Part shown: piece after piece, positions 36,826-45,425 of the stretch | Layout of the letters: the number at the start of each line of letters is the position of its first letter | How positions within the stretch are numbered: position 1 is the stretch's first letter | Assembly: GCA_019752635.1 (NCBI GenBank) | Contig: JAIELX010000020.1 | Coordinates: 62,001 to 126,000 of the forward strand | DNA from: Candidatus Obscuribacterales bacterium | GTDB taxonomy: Bacteria > Cyanobacteriota > Vampirovibrionia > Obscuribacterales > Obscuribacteraceae | Length of the DNA: 64,000 nt | Direction of reading: 5' to 3' | Made by a program: the position numbers and the translations under genes | The notes under the pieces: generated by a model | The model's database searches: none | What the model saw: only the letters and a program-made list of their open reading frames with translations | What the model was told of the DNA's origin: nothing

Positions 36826-37719
36826 ATGGACAACGATTTTGACATGGACGAAGAAGCATTGGTAGAAGCCGGAGAGGAAACCGAGGGCGACGAAGAAGGC
36901 GAAGACCTTGTCGATCAAGATGCCGCTGCCGAAAGACTGTTAGACGAAAGCGCAGATGCTGCAGAGGCTCTTGCCGAAGGTGGAGCCGTTGGCGCCGCTG
37001 CTGCGGCCGCTGCAGAGGCTCTTGCCGAAGGTGGAGCTGTTGGCGCCGCTGCTGCGGCCGCTGCAGAGGCTCTTGGCGAAGCTGGAGCTGCTGCTGCCGC
37101 TGCAGCCGCCGCACGCGCTGCTGAAGGACATGGTGCCGTCGGCGGAATTGCAGAAGGACTTTCTGAGAAGGAAGTGATAAACAAGCTTGAGAAAATCGGC
37201 AGTCTCGAGAACCTGAAGAACCCGGAAGCGCTATTGAATCGAACGGAGCGCATGCTGCTGAACCAACTGCATGGTGCCCTCAAAGCCGGTGACATGAAGT
37301 CTGTCCAGGAAATGCTGGCCACTATTGCTGAAAATCCTAAGTCGGTCGCTTCAGTAATGAACGCTATGAAAGCTCGCTTGGAGAGCTCCAATCCTCTGAA
37401 TCATGTTCGATGGGAGCAAGGCAAGGACAGCGATGGCAACTCCTTTGTTCGCCTCCACATTGATCAGACTCACAGCCACTCCAAGAGTTCCGGCTCTACC
37501 CGCGTAATGATCGGAAGCGACGGAACCAACACTGCATCGAGCAACAAGACCTGGGACAGTCCGCGTCGCAACGTTGATCCTGCCGAAGCCCTTCGCGATG
37601 TGACCGGTGCTGCATGGCGGAACCTTAAGCCGTTCAATGTGAAGCCGAACGCACAAGGCACGCTGCAAGAATTGCTTCAGGGCGCTGAGTCCACTTTGGA
37701 AAATAAGAAGAAGAAATAA
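36826..37719 (+). CDS. Acidic, alanine-repeat protein of a tandem paralogue family (copy 1), 297 aa
   Basis: The ATG at 36826 has AAGGGAG 8 nt upstream. Residues 1-40 are very acidic (Asp/Glu about half). Residues 45-95 are a triple 17-residue repeat of type AAEALAEGGAVGAAAAA. The core at about 125-190 is helical (LLNRTERMLLNQLHGALKAG, then EMLATIAENPKSV). A beta-like part at about 195-235 contains VRWEQGKDSDGNSFVRLHI and STRVMIGSDGT. The C-terminus is basic and ends KKKK. The gene at 38096 encodes the same core without the alanine repeats. No known domain is recognised and there is no signal peptide. A strong terminator follows. The acidic/Ala-rich N-terminus looks flexible and may bind basic partners. 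Confidence 0.8.
   Translation: MDNDFDMDEEALVEAGEETEGDEEGEDLVDQDAAAERLLDESADAAEALAEGGAVGAAAAAAAEALAEGGAVGAAAAAAAEALGEAGAAAAAAAAARAAEGHGAVGGIAEGLSEKEVINKLEKIGSLENLKNPEALLNRTERMLLNQLHGALKAGDMKSVQEMLATIAENPKSVASVMNAMKARLESSNPLNHVRWEQGKDSDGNSFVRLHIDQTHSHSKSSGSTRVMIGSDGTNTASSNKTWDSPRRNVDPAEALRDVTGAAWRNLKPFNVKPNAQGTLQELLQGAESTLENKKKK
36958..37110 (+). repeat. In-frame 51-bp tandem repeat, three copies
   Basis: Units run 36958-37008, 37009-37059 and 37060-37110. The first two differ by only one base; the third is diverged. Each starts GCTGCAGAGGCTCTTG and encodes a 17-residue alanine-rich helix. The near identity suggests recent duplication and possible copy-number variation between strains. Confidence 0.9.
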
Positions 37720-37740
37720 CGAGTTTCATTCCGTGCCCCC

Positions 37741-37780
37741 CCCCGCCCCGAGTCTTTCAGGACTCGGGGCGGGGTTTTTT
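37741..37780 (+). terminator. Strong rho-independent terminator
   Basis: A perfect 14-bp stem, CCCCGCCCCGAGTC and GACTCGGGGCGGGG, has a 6-nt loop and is followed by six T. It separates the two paralogues. The remaining 315 bp up to 38095 hold no gene and presumably the promoter of copy 2. Confidence 0.95.
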
Positions 37781-38095
37781 CTTCTTTCGACTGCGTAATG
37801 ACTTGAGCATTGCTGCCCTGCGTTTGCAGTCTCCGGATTATCCAAGCCCTAATCTATTTGTTTGACAGGCGACTATTTTCGTCTCGCCTCAGTCGCTAAA
37901 CCCTGGCACTCTCCTTCTAGACGCGGCTGCGTAAATGTGCAGGACAACCAAGTGTAGCTATGCAATAAAGTCTGCGTGTCCACCCATCGAGAACCTCGCC
38001 TTGGAATCGTAAACTTCAAAGTATCGATAGACGCAAGACAAATTGCAGTTGGAACTTAAGACCTTTTACGGCAAACACCAGAGGGGAGAACAGTC

Positions 38096-38896
38096 ATGGA
38101 AAACGAAGATTTCGAGATGGAAAAAGACCTGGCAATCGAAGGCGAGGAAGAAGGAGACGAAGGTGGTGAAGCTGGCGATCTTGCTGATGAAGGTGCGAGT
38201 TCTTTGCGGCTTGCGGAAGAAGCCGCCGCTGGTATTGCTGAGGGCGTCACAGCTGCTGCTCGAGCGGGCAAAGAACAACACAAGCCCGGCGAAGTAACCG
38301 CAGAAGGCATTATCTCTGCTGAAGACAAGGCTGAGCTCCTGAAGAAATTGGAAAACTTTGATGGTAAGAAGATGTCGCCGGAAGCATTTCTCTCTCGCAC
38401 CGAGCGCATGCTATTGAACAGCGTACATGATGCTGTTACCAGTGGTGACCTGAAGTCGGCACAAGACATGTTAGCTGCCGTTGCCGAGAATCCGAAGTCG
38501 GTCAAGCGCGTAATGGAAGCGTTGAAAGAGCGCTTGGAAGGCAAGTTCACCAGCGTAAGCTGGGAGTCTGGAACTGATAATAAGGGCAACGCATTTGTCA
38601 GATTGCACATCGCAAACTCCAATCCCTTCGATAGAGAAACTACAAGAGTCATGGTCGGTAGTGATGGCACCCACAGTGCTACGGTCAGCCGTCCGCGCGG
38701 AGGCGAAGTCGCCACCGATCCTGCTGGAGCATTGAGTGACATGTATCCGCAGCGTCGTATCAAGCCCGAGCCCCGTTGGGAAAATCATCGACCGCTTCCG
38801 GAAGATCGCACTCAGCCTCTTGATCACATACGTCAGCTTCAGGAGCGCGGGTATAAACCAGGCGAAGCCGTCCCGAACGAGCGCAAACGTCGGTAA
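38096..38896 (+). CDS. Acidic protein of a tandem paralogue family (copy 2), 266 aa
   Basis: This is the paralogue of the 36826 gene. It begins with an acidic stretch (ENEDFEMEKDLAIEGEEEGD) and a short alanine-rich helix instead of the triple repeat. The shared core follows at about 80-150 (FLSRTERMLLNSVHDAVTSG, MLAAVAENPKSVKRVMEALK) and the beta-like part at about 155-205 (VSWESGTDNKGNAFVRLHI, TTRVMVGSDGTHSATV). The C-terminal 60 residues are Pro/Arg rich and unlike copy 1. The ATG follows GAGGGGAGA. Each copy has its own terminator region, so they are probably separate transcripts. Function is unknown. Confidence 0.8.
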   Translation: MENEDFEMEKDLAIEGEEEGDEGGEAGDLADEGASSLRLAEEAAAGIAEGVTAAARAGKEQHKPGEVTAEGIISAEDKAELLKKLENFDGKKMSPEAFLSRTERMLLNSVHDAVTSGDLKSAQDMLAAVAENPKSVKRVMEALKERLEGKFTSVSWESGTDNKGNAFVRLHIANSNPFDRETTRVMVGSDGTHSATVSRPRGGEVATDPAGALSDMYPQRRIKPEPRWENHRPLPEDRTQPLDHIRQLQERGYKPGEAVPNERKRR

Positions 38897-38911
38897 CGGT
38901 TTTAGGCAAAG

Positions 38912-38949
38912 TCGAAAAGTCCTGACTCATTTGAGGCGGGACTTTTCGA
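38912..38949. terminator. Inverted repeat between convergent genes, probable terminator
   Basis: TCGAAAAGTCC (38912-38922) and GGACTTTTCGA (38939-38949) form an 11-bp stem whose ends include A and T runs. It sits between the copy-2 paralogue (rightward) and the OmpR-type regulator (leftward). Confidence 0.6.
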
Positions 38950-38981
38950 TATCTATAGGAGAATGCACTGAGCAGAGCTAC

Positions 38982-39662
38982 TTATTGCTGATCCAGTTTG
39001 TATCCCAGTCCATGCGTATTCTTGATGAGTGAACTGGTGGCATCCGGTGAATCAATCTTTGTACGAAGCCTTTTGACACATTGCCTTATTGCGTCCACTG
39101 ATGCTTCCGATTCAGACGGCCAGAGCCTGGTAAGCAAAGTATCGGCAGTAAAATATTGTCCTGAATGTCGCATGAGGAACTCGAGCAACGCGTATTCGCG
39201 GTGTACTAGTTCAATCTCCGAACCATTCTTGAACACTCTCTTCGTGCCCAAGTCCATCTCCAGGTGCCCGCACTTGAGCTTCGATGAAACAAACTTCCCC
39301 TGAGTGCGCCGCAGTAGCGCTTGCAGCCGCAAAACGAGTTCACGCATGTTAAACGGCTTACTCAGATAGTCATCGGCGCCCGCACCGAAACCTTCTTCTT
39401 TGCTTTGCATTGACTTGTCCCCCGTAAGCATCAGAACAGGCGTTTGCCCCCCCTGATCGCGAAAACGGCGGCAAATATCGAAGCCTGTCATATCCGGCAA
39501 ATTGCGGTCTAGAACAACGACGTCATACTCATAACATGCGAGGCGATCGAGCGCGTCTTCTCCGGTGCTCACGGTTTCGACGTCATAACGCTCACTCGAC
39601 AGCCAATCCTTAACTAACTGACTCAGATTCGTGTCGTCATCGACTATCAGCACTTTAGGCAT
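38982..39662 (-). CDS. OmpR/PhoB-family response regulator
   Basis: The 226-aa regulator has a receiver with Asp8-Asp9-Asp10 (VDDDTN), phospho-acceptor Asp52 (VVVLDRNLPD), Thr80 (LMLTGDK) and Lys102 (YLSKPFNM). The winged-helix DNA-binding domain at about 130-224 contains LVHREYALLEFLMRHSG, DAIRQCVKRLRTKID and HGLGYKLDQQ. Its ATG lies inside the last codons of the kinase gene (8-bp overlap), so the two are co-translated. With the kinase and a TPR gene it forms a three-gene operon that resembles the set at 59916-63610. Confidence 0.95.
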   Translation of the reverse strand: MPKVLIVDDDTNLSQLVKDWLSSERYDVETVSTGEDALDRLACYEYDVVVLDRNLPDMTGFDICRRFRDQGGQTPVLMLTGDKSMQSKEEGFGAGADDYLSKPFNMRELVLRLQALLRRTQGKFVSSKLKCGHLEMDLGTKRVFKNGSEIELVHREYALLEFLMRHSGQYFTADTLLTRLWPSESEASVDAIRQCVKRLRTKIDSPDATSSLIKNTHGLGYKLDQQ

Positions 39663-41496
39663 TGGCTACATCACCGCTTTCACTTTGCTTGAGTGTACTT
39701 TCTGTGGGCAGTCTAAACCAAAAAGTACTCCCCTCACCCTCAAGGCTGTTCACTCCGACGGAACCGCCATGCTCCTCAATTAACTTCCTCGATATTGTCA
39801 GTCCTAAACCGGTACTGTTCGCGCGTTTTGCGCTTTTATTCTTAACTTGCTCGAACTTTTCAAAAATGGTGCCTTGCAATTCTGCTGCAATGCCGCACCC
39901 TTGGTCGATAACGCGGACTTCAACCCATTCGTCGGTTTCGATACTCTCTATTCTTATCTCTCCGCCCGTTGGCGAATACTTAATGGCGTTCGAAAGGAAA
40001 TTGACCAGCACTTGAACTATCCGATCTTCGTCGGCAAAAATGACTCTGGTAGAAGGCTCCCACTCTACTTTTAGTTTCGCTCTTTCGGCTGATATTGATA
40101 GTGCTGAAACGGACTTTTCAATTACGGTATCCAGGCGGATTTCCTCTTTCGCAAGGTCTAGTTTTCCAGCATCGGCCTTTTCCATGTCCAGCAATGAGTT
40201 GATCATATTCACCAATCGACCGATCTCGCTGAGCTGCTGATTCGCCCTGCGATTTCCTTCCGGTGAAAGGTGCCCGTAAACTCCCTTTGTCATGATTTCC
40301 AGAAAGATCTGCAATGAAGTGAGCGGGCTGCGGAGGTCATGGCTTACCATTGCGTAAAATTCTTGCTTTATACGTTGAAGCTCTTTCTGTGTGCTGATGT
40401 TGTGCGCTACACAGAAGAACGCTCGTTCTTTTTCCGACCAACGTACCGACAGGGTTACATCAATGGTTGAGCCATCCGCACGCATTGCGATGGTCTCGAA
40501 TGGTGGCATGTCACCTTCTTTTTGTATCTCTTTAAACTTGGTTCTGACCTTGTCCATCTCTTCCGGCACAATAAATGCATCAACGGACTTTGAGATCAAC
40601 GCCGCGGGGTCGAAGCCCAGCTCCGTTTGCGCTGCGTCACTCACAGCGGTGATCGCCAGGTTCTCATTGGTGGAGAAAATCACGTCTGCAGCGTTGGCGA
40701 GAATCGCTCGTTCTCTGGCTGATGCCATTGCCAGTGCATCCGCCATTTCGCGGAACACTGCGTCTAATCTGGCAATCTCGTCGGTTCCGGGTACCGGTGG
40801 ATTCAGCTCCTTCCGTTTTGAAAGACGGACAATATTGTCCATTAGTAAACTCAACCGGCTGCTGATGCTCTGGTTAAAGTATCCGGTTAGCGCGGAGGCA
40901 ACGATCAAATTGAGTATGACTCCGGCAAACAGACTTCTGTTAACCAGCTCCGAGTAAAACGCTTCCGATTCGGGATTGCTTCTTTTGTTGAGGTTTTCGG
41001 CTTCGGTAAACTCGTGAACGGTGTCAATGAGTGAGCGCGATAACGGTTCCAACTCATGGCGTATCTCCGTTAACTTCATCGATGGTAGCGCGCGTCTTTC
41101 CGCCAGTGCGTCCATCTGTCCTTCTAGCTTGGCGGTAATTGCCGCCGCTGCGTGTCTTAGTCGACGCACACGAGTAAACTGTTTATCGTCATGCAGAGTG
41201 CGCAGTTCCAGGTCGTATAAGATCTGTTCGAATCGATTAGCTAGCCGATTGTAGTGATTGGCGTCCGAAGAAGCGTGCGTAAAACTGTAGCGGAATAGGG
41301 CAAAGCCTTGATTGAAAGACAGTTCCAGTAGCTCATTGGCGTCGGCTACCGCCTGCTTTGCCATGTATTCCTGCTGTTGGGCTGCCTGCGCTCTGTTGAG
41401 AAGTTCGGCCAATCCCAGGATAAAGCCCAATTCCAAAACGAGCGGCACGGCCACCATGATGATTGCTTTCTGGGTTATCTTCAGCTTAACTGCCAT
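39655..41496 (-). CDS. Membrane-bound sensor histidine kinase with PAS domain
   Basis: The 613-aa kinase has a first membrane helix at about 10-32 (IIMVAVPLVLELGFILGLAE), an extracytoplasmic helical sensor of about 150 residues and a second helix near 190-210. A HAMP-like linker follows, then a PAS domain at about 265-375 (ANAADVIFSTNENLAIT). The HisKA domain has His386 in MVSHDLRSPLTSL. The ATPase domain has NFLSNAIKYSPTGGE, DQGCGIA and NSTGLGLTISR. The N-terminal layout is shared with the kinase at 60789. It overlaps the TPR gene upstream (11 bp) and the regulator downstream, giving a tight operon. The signal is unknown; the adjacent TPR protein could take part in sensing. Confidence 0.95.
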   Translation of the reverse strand: MAVKLKITQKAIIMVAVPLVLELGFILGLAELLNRAQAAQQQEYMAKQAVADANELLELSFNQGFALFRYSFTHASSDANHYNRLANRFEQILYDLELRTLHDDKQFTRVRRLRHAAAAITAKLEGQMDALAERRALPSMKLTEIRHELEPLSRSLIDTVHEFTEAENLNKRSNPESEAFYSELVNRSLFAGVILNLIVASALTGYFNQSISSRLSLLMDNIVRLSKRKELNPPVPGTDEIARLDAVFREMADALAMASARERAILANAADVIFSTNENLAITAVSDAAQTELGFDPAALISKSVDAFIVPEEMDKVRTKFKEIQKEGDMPPFETIAMRADGSTIDVTLSVRWSEKERAFFCVAHNISTQKELQRIKQEFYAMVSHDLRSPLTSLQIFLEIMTKGVYGHLSPEGNRRANQQLSEIGRLVNMINSLLDMEKADAGKLDLAKEEIRLDTVIEKSVSALSISAERAKLKVEWEPSTRVIFADEDRIVQVLVNFLSNAIKYSPTGGEIRIESIETDEWVEVRVIDQGCGIAAELQGTIFEKFEQVKNKSAKRANSTGLGLTISRKLIEEHGGSVGVNSLEGEGSTFWFRLPTESTLKQSESGDVANA

Positions 41497-42937
41497 GTGA
41501 TTCCAGCGCTTTCAATGCTTTCTTACTGTTTTCCAGTGCGTTGTTTCTGTTAAACAGTTTTCCGCTTGTGCACCCATCGACCACCTCTCGATAGACGGCG
41601 GCAGCCTGAGCTTTCTTCCCTTGAAATTCAAGGCTTTGGGCTAGCTCGTATTTGATCATGCTGACTTGCTCATTGCGGTTAGGATCCGCCTGGTGTGCCG
41701 CCAGAGACATAGTGAACAGCTTCTCTGCTTCGGCAAATTGCTTTGCAATCAAGCGCAAGTCTCCGAAGTGAAAGTACATGTCCGCCAAATCGGGATAGTC
41801 CTTTACCGGAAATCGGCGACGCCCCTCTACCGCTAGTGTGTATGCGATGGCGGATTCCGTGTGCTGGCCGGCATACTTAAGGGCTTCGCCCTTGAAAAAT
41901 TGCACTACCGGCATTTGGTTCGCATTGCCTTGGCTTACCGGGGCTCTTGCAATAGCGATGGCCTTGTCGAGATACCGCACTGCTCGGGCGTGTTCATTTG
42001 TCTGCATGAGACATATGCCGGCGGACAGGTACGTATTGAATAACTGGTCTGGAAAATGTGCTGCATCTCTTTCCAGAATCTGGGCAATCTGCATGTAAAT
42101 CGCGAACGCTTCGGCGTCTTTGCCTGCGGCTCGTAGCATTCCTGCCAGGCGGGACAGTGGACTATATCGTTCACCGCTGTTCTTTCCGTAGAGCTTGCTG
42201 TAAATTTTGTCAGCTTGCAAATAAGCCCATTTTGCTTTGTCGAACGAATGTGCACTGGTAAATGCTTCTGCGGCTTTGAGAAGTTCGTCGCTCAATTCAT
42301 TCATTTGCCGCCATTGTTCGGACTCTTTCGCTGTATCGGCAGAGTCTATCTCCTCGCACCGGGCTTGCAGGTGCATGTAAGTCGCAAGCTCGTTCTGCTT
42401 CGTTTTCTTGAGATAAGCGGCATACTCGTTTAGCACTTCGACTTTGGTGGCTGAAACTTGCTCCGGCAGAAACTCTGTGCGCGACAGCGCTCGCTTGAAA
42501 GTTTCGTCCGCCAGCGCCAGGTTCTTTGTGCCGGCGTAGGCGCGCGCTAACCCGAGAATGCAGTCAACGACCTTGAATTGCAGCGCTGCGTGCTTCTCTG
42601 GTTTCCCGGCGGTTGTCTCAATCTTTTTGAGCGCACTGTTGAAGTAGTCTGCCGCGACCTCATATCGCTTTTGCGACATGGCTACCTCGGCCAGCCCCAA
42701 CTCGCTCATGCCTTGCTCTATCTTGGCGTTAGGATAGTGTTTGGCGATCTTTAGCGCATTTGCGTACGCTTTCTGCGCTTCGAGCTGGTGTCCTTTGCGC
42801 AGCTCGCTGCGTCCTGTTTCTGCTTGGTTGAGCCAGAGCCTGTAACGATAGGAGGGAAAATTGACCGAAGACCAGAAGTAACCGAAAATCGGCACAACCA
42901 GGGCGAGCACTAAGAATAGAATCCACACGCGAGTCAT
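41486..42937 (-). CDS. Membrane-anchored TPR protein coupled to a two-component pair
   Basis: The 483-aa protein has an N-terminal hydrophobic segment (VWILFLVLALVVPIFGYFW) that is probably an uncleaved anchor. About eight TPR units follow (ELRKGHQLEAQKAYANALKI, GLAEVAMSQKRYEVAADYFN, ELAQSLEFQGKKAQAAAVYR). The C-terminus overlaps the kinase start by 11 bp, so translation is coupled. TPR domains bind peptides or proteins; placed outside the membrane next to a kinase with an extracytoplasmic domain, it may be a co-sensor. That role is inference from position. A gene of the same kind sits beside the related kinase at 60789. Confidence 0.88.
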   Translation of the reverse strand: MTRVWILFLVLALVVPIFGYFWSSVNFPSYRYRLWLNQAETGRSELRKGHQLEAQKAYANALKIAKHYPNAKIEQGMSELGLAEVAMSQKRYEVAADYFNSALKKIETTAGKPEKHAALQFKVVDCILGLARAYAGTKNLALADETFKRALSRTEFLPEQVSATKVEVLNEYAAYLKKTKQNELATYMHLQARCEEIDSADTAKESEQWRQMNELSDELLKAAEAFTSAHSFDKAKWAYLQADKIYSKLYGKNSGERYSPLSRLAGMLRAAGKDAEAFAIYMQIAQILERDAAHFPDQLFNTYLSAGICLMQTNEHARAVRYLDKAIAIARAPVSQGNANQMPVVQFFKGEALKYAGQHTESAIAYTLAVEGRRRFPVKDYPDLADMYFHFGDLRLIAKQFAEAEKLFTMSLAAHQADPNRNEQVSMIKYELAQSLEFQGKKAQAAAVYREVVDGCTSGKLFNRNNALENSKKALKALESHGS

Positions 42938-43040
42938 AGCTTCTGCATACCCCGTAAATCGCTCTGCAATCTAAGAACTGCGGAAGCGGTCATCGTTAGG
43001 GCCGGCAGCATGAATTGATGAAGAGGAATGACCTGCGGCA

Positions 43041-43838
43041 CTAAATGCCGGTGCCGACTGGCTCTTCCAGTGCGAGGGCGGATACGATTTCTTGCGTTAC
43101 CAGACCGTTGCACGCCAGGACATGACCGCTGTCCATATCGAACTTGCCACCCGTCAGTGACACGACTGTGCCGCCTGCTTCGCGCACAATCAACGTTCCC
43201 GCGGCCAGATCCCACGGCGCCAGTTTGAATTCCCAGAAGCCGTCCAACCTTCCGCAAGCCACGAAACACAGGTCCAGGGCTGCGGAGCCGTCTCTTCGCA
43301 CGCCATGGCACAAATCGGTCAATCGAGAAAACTCTGTGATGTTGGTGAACCGAGCATTGGCACTATCGGGAGGAAAACCGGTTGCCAGTAAGCAGGTGGA
43401 GAGCGACGATACTGCCGAGACTTTGATTGGCTGTCCGTTAAGGGTCGCTCCTTTGCCTTTTTCTGCTACAAAAAGTTCGTCTGCAATGGGATTGAACACG
43501 ACTCCCAGCCGCATTTCGCCATCTTCTTCATAGCCGATTGATACACAAAAGAAGGGATAAGAATGAGCGAAGTTCGTTGTGCCGTCCAGGGGATCGATCA
43601 ACCATCTGCACTTAGACCCGGTCGAGTGAGCTCCGGATTCTTCGCCTAAAATTTCGTGATCGGGAAAGCTTTCGCGTATAAGGCGAATGACTTCCTTTTC
43701 AGATGCTGCGTCAACATCGGTGACTATATTGAAGGCGCTTTTGTAGTCTAAACTCTGGATTTTGCCGCAGCGTTCCTTTTGGATTGCGCCTGCAGCGCGG
43801 GCGGCCTTCAATGCCGTGTCTTTGACTTTCTGCAACAT
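43041..43838 (-). CDS. suhB: Inositol-1-monophosphatase family phosphatase (SuhB-like)
   Basis: The 265-aa product has the Mg2+-dependent family signatures: the GEESG segment, the core WLIDPLDGTTNFAHSYPFFC, and the C-terminal WDLAAGTLIVREAGGTV. These supply the three-metal active site that hydrolyses inositol phosphate or related sugar phosphates. The ATG at 43838 is chosen because AGAGG lies 5 nt upstream; a TTG 36 bp earlier overlaps a TATAAT (43866-43871 on the minus strand), which looks like a -10 element. The gene lies 103 bp before the TPR-kinase-regulator operon on the same strand and may be read into it. The natural substrate is not certain for bacterial members. Confidence 0.94.
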   Translation of the reverse strand: MLQKVKDTALKAARAAGAIQKERCGKIQSLDYKSAFNIVTDVDAASEKEVIRLIRESFPDHEILGEESGAHSTGSKCRWLIDPLDGTTNFAHSYPFFCVSIGYEEDGEMRLGVVFNPIADELFVAEKGKGATLNGQPIKVSAVSSLSTCLLATGFPPDSANARFTNITEFSRLTDLCHGVRRDGSAALDLCFVACGRLDGFWEFKLAPWDLAAGTLIVREAGGTVVSLTGGKFDMDSGHVLACNGLVTQEIVSALALEEPVGTGI

Positions 43839-43920
43839 TTGCACCTCTGCACTATCGAGTTCATGATTATACAATGATGACTCGCTGTGGCCGCTGTCCG
43901 GCGACTTTGATGATTAAGGA

Positions 43921-43964
43921 TGTACGCCCCGAAAGAGAACCGAAGTTCTTGTTCGGGGCGTACA
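43921..43964 (-). terminator. Extended hairpin after the pseudopilin-like gene
   Basis: Outer arms TGTACGCCCCGAA and TTCGGGGCGTACA pair perfectly over 13 bp. An inner AGAAC/GTTCT stem extends the fold. It lies between the TadE/TadG-like gene and the phosphatase, both leftward. There is no clear U run, so termination may be partial. Confidence 0.6.
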
Positions 43965-44017
43965 CTACCCGGGGGATGGAGGGTCCGGTAAACTTTTACG
44001 CTTAGATTCGGGCGTCC

Positions 44018-44797
44018 TTATCTGAAGGACAATGCCGTGAATGAGTTTGGATTGGTCCTGGTATCAACGACGGTGAGCCGATCGTTGGTCACTGTGGCGC
44101 CGGGAAGGTCAACCTCGCTGCCGAAATAAGTGCCGCCTGCCACCGCTGAGCCGCTTCCGCCAATTGAAGCGTTAGTTGCTTCACCGCCGATTGCCTGATT
44201 GCCATAGCCGATCACCGGAATTTGAATTCTGCGGCGCGAAGAACCGTCTGCAGAGCGGATGCCTAGCGTGCAAGCTGCGTAGGGGGTGTAGGAAGTGGCG
44301 GCCGAATATCCGTCTGCCGTAATGTTGAACAGTGCCGGAAAACCTATTGCATTGGCAAATGGAAACTGCAGACCGGGAACCGTGATTTTGACGTGCGACA
44401 CCACGAAGCCATTGAAACCGGTGGCACTTCGACCTTGAGTGGCGGGCTCAAAAACTTCAACTGTGCAGGGCGGCAGACCCATAGCGCTCAACACCGCATT
44501 GGCTGCTGCTATCGAGTTTTCGCGAGAAGAGTCAGGGTTGAAATCCGGACGGTAGGTGCCCAACCAGAAACGCGAATTGTTGGCAACTTGTGCGGCGGCG
44601 TTGGCCGCTATTTGTACTTTCTGATAATTGTTGATGAACTCAAACACGTTTATGAAACCCATGATGAGCGCTACCGCTGTGATAACGAAGACTACTGTTC
44701 CGCAAGCTGATTCCACTAAAACTGAACCTGTCGTTGAGCGTGTTCTTCTGTTTGCGATTGCATCGTAGTTGTGGCGTTGTTTAATAACTAATTTCAT
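44018..44797 (-). CDS. TadE/TadG-like pseudopilin-type protein
   Basis: The 259-aa protein has a basic N-terminus with RRTRSTTGSVLVESACGTVV leading into a hydrophobic helix FVITAVALIMGFINVFEF, then NNYQKVQIAANAAAQVA. A Gly-S-x-x-V-E motif at the start of the single helix is the hallmark of TadE/TadG minor pseudopilins. The rest is beta-rich, Ser/Thr/Gly rich and probably extracytoplasmic. No tadA/B/C secretion genes occur in the window, so it must work with genes elsewhere or has another role. The ATG is well supported by CAGGAGG. A small membrane-protein gene lies 52 bp upstream on the same strand. Confidence 0.75.
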   Translation of the reverse strand: MKLVIKQRHNYDAIANRRTRSTTGSVLVESACGTVVFVITAVALIMGFINVFEFINNYQKVQIAANAAAQVANNSRFWLGTYRPDFNPDSSRENSIAAANAVLSAMGLPPCTVEVFEPATQGRSATGFNGFVVSHVKITVPGLQFPFANAIGFPALFNITADGYSAATSYTPYAACTLGIRSADGSSRRRIQIPVIGYGNQAIGGEATNASIGGSGSAVAGGTYFGSEVDLPGATVTNDRLTVVDTRTNPNSFTALSFR

Positions 44798-44849
44798 TGA
44801 AAAATCCTCCTGAACAGCCCGATAAAGTAATTGTCAGCCCTTTGGCTTG

Positions 44850-45425
44850 TTAGGTCGGCGGCGCCGTCATAAACGATGCGGGCTGCTGAACCATTGGAGT
44901 AAGCGAATTGGCCGGTATTACATTCGGTGGAATGTCCGTCGCGAACACCGGAGCGGGTGGGGCACTTACATTCAGGTTGCTGATGGGAAGAACAGCTGCG
45001 GGATTACCTGTTGCAAGACCCGGTCCGGTGTTCGGCGACAACTTCAGCGGTGCACGCTCGTGGTGAACCGGTCTCACAAGTCCTGCGGTCGCGCTGCCCA
45101 TTCCCGGCGCTTCGCTGCTCGTATCGGATGCTTTTTTGCTGGTCATTGCGGCCAGGACCAGCATTGTGATTAATACGGCTGCCAGAATTGAGTATGGTGT
45201 TCGCCTGGCCTCTGTGGACGGCACGGCTACAGGTTTGTGAGTAGTCTTGAGCGCGACTTGGGTTGTTGACCAAACCGCCATGGATTTTCCTGAAAACGAA
45301 TTGTCGCTTTTGGCGTTGCGCGACGAAGGTGCAATTTGCTTCTGCCACACTCCGGCCGCATCTGGATGCTCTGTCGTGATGCGGCGTGTGCTGACGTGAT
45401 CAAGCGATTCATAAAATGAGTTCAT
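44850..45425 (-). CDS. Single-pass membrane protein with Pro/Ala-rich C-terminus, 191 aa
   Basis: The first 80 residues are hydrophilic. A hydrophobic helix follows at about 81-95 (ILAAVLITMLVLAAM), then a tail of about 95 residues rich in Pro, Ala, Ser and Asn, without cysteine. This is the layout of a type II membrane protein with a disordered external tail. The ATG at 45425 has GGAG 8 nt upstream. It lies 52 bp before the TadE/TadG-like gene and is likely in the same operon, so a role in the same envelope structure is plausible but unproven. I recognise no domain. Confidence 0.7.
   Translation of the reverse strand: MNSFYESLDHVSTRRITTEHPDAAGVWQKQIAPSSRNAKSDNSFSGKSMAVWSTTQVALKTTHKPVAVPSTEARRTPYSILAAVLITMLVLAAMTSKKASDTSSEAPGMGSATAGLVRPVHHERAPLKLSPNTGPGLATGNPAAVLPISNLNVSAPPAPVFATDIPPNVIPANSLTPMVQQPASFMTAPPT

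Noticed and set aside
36958..37110. Tandem repeats considered as a CRISPR array
   Set aside because: Units are contiguous, without spacers, and in frame with a gene.
36915..37391. Long minus-strand frame with Ala/Pro-rich repeats opposite the acidic protein
   Set aside because: It is the complement of the GC-rich alanine repeat; such repeats give open frames on both strands.
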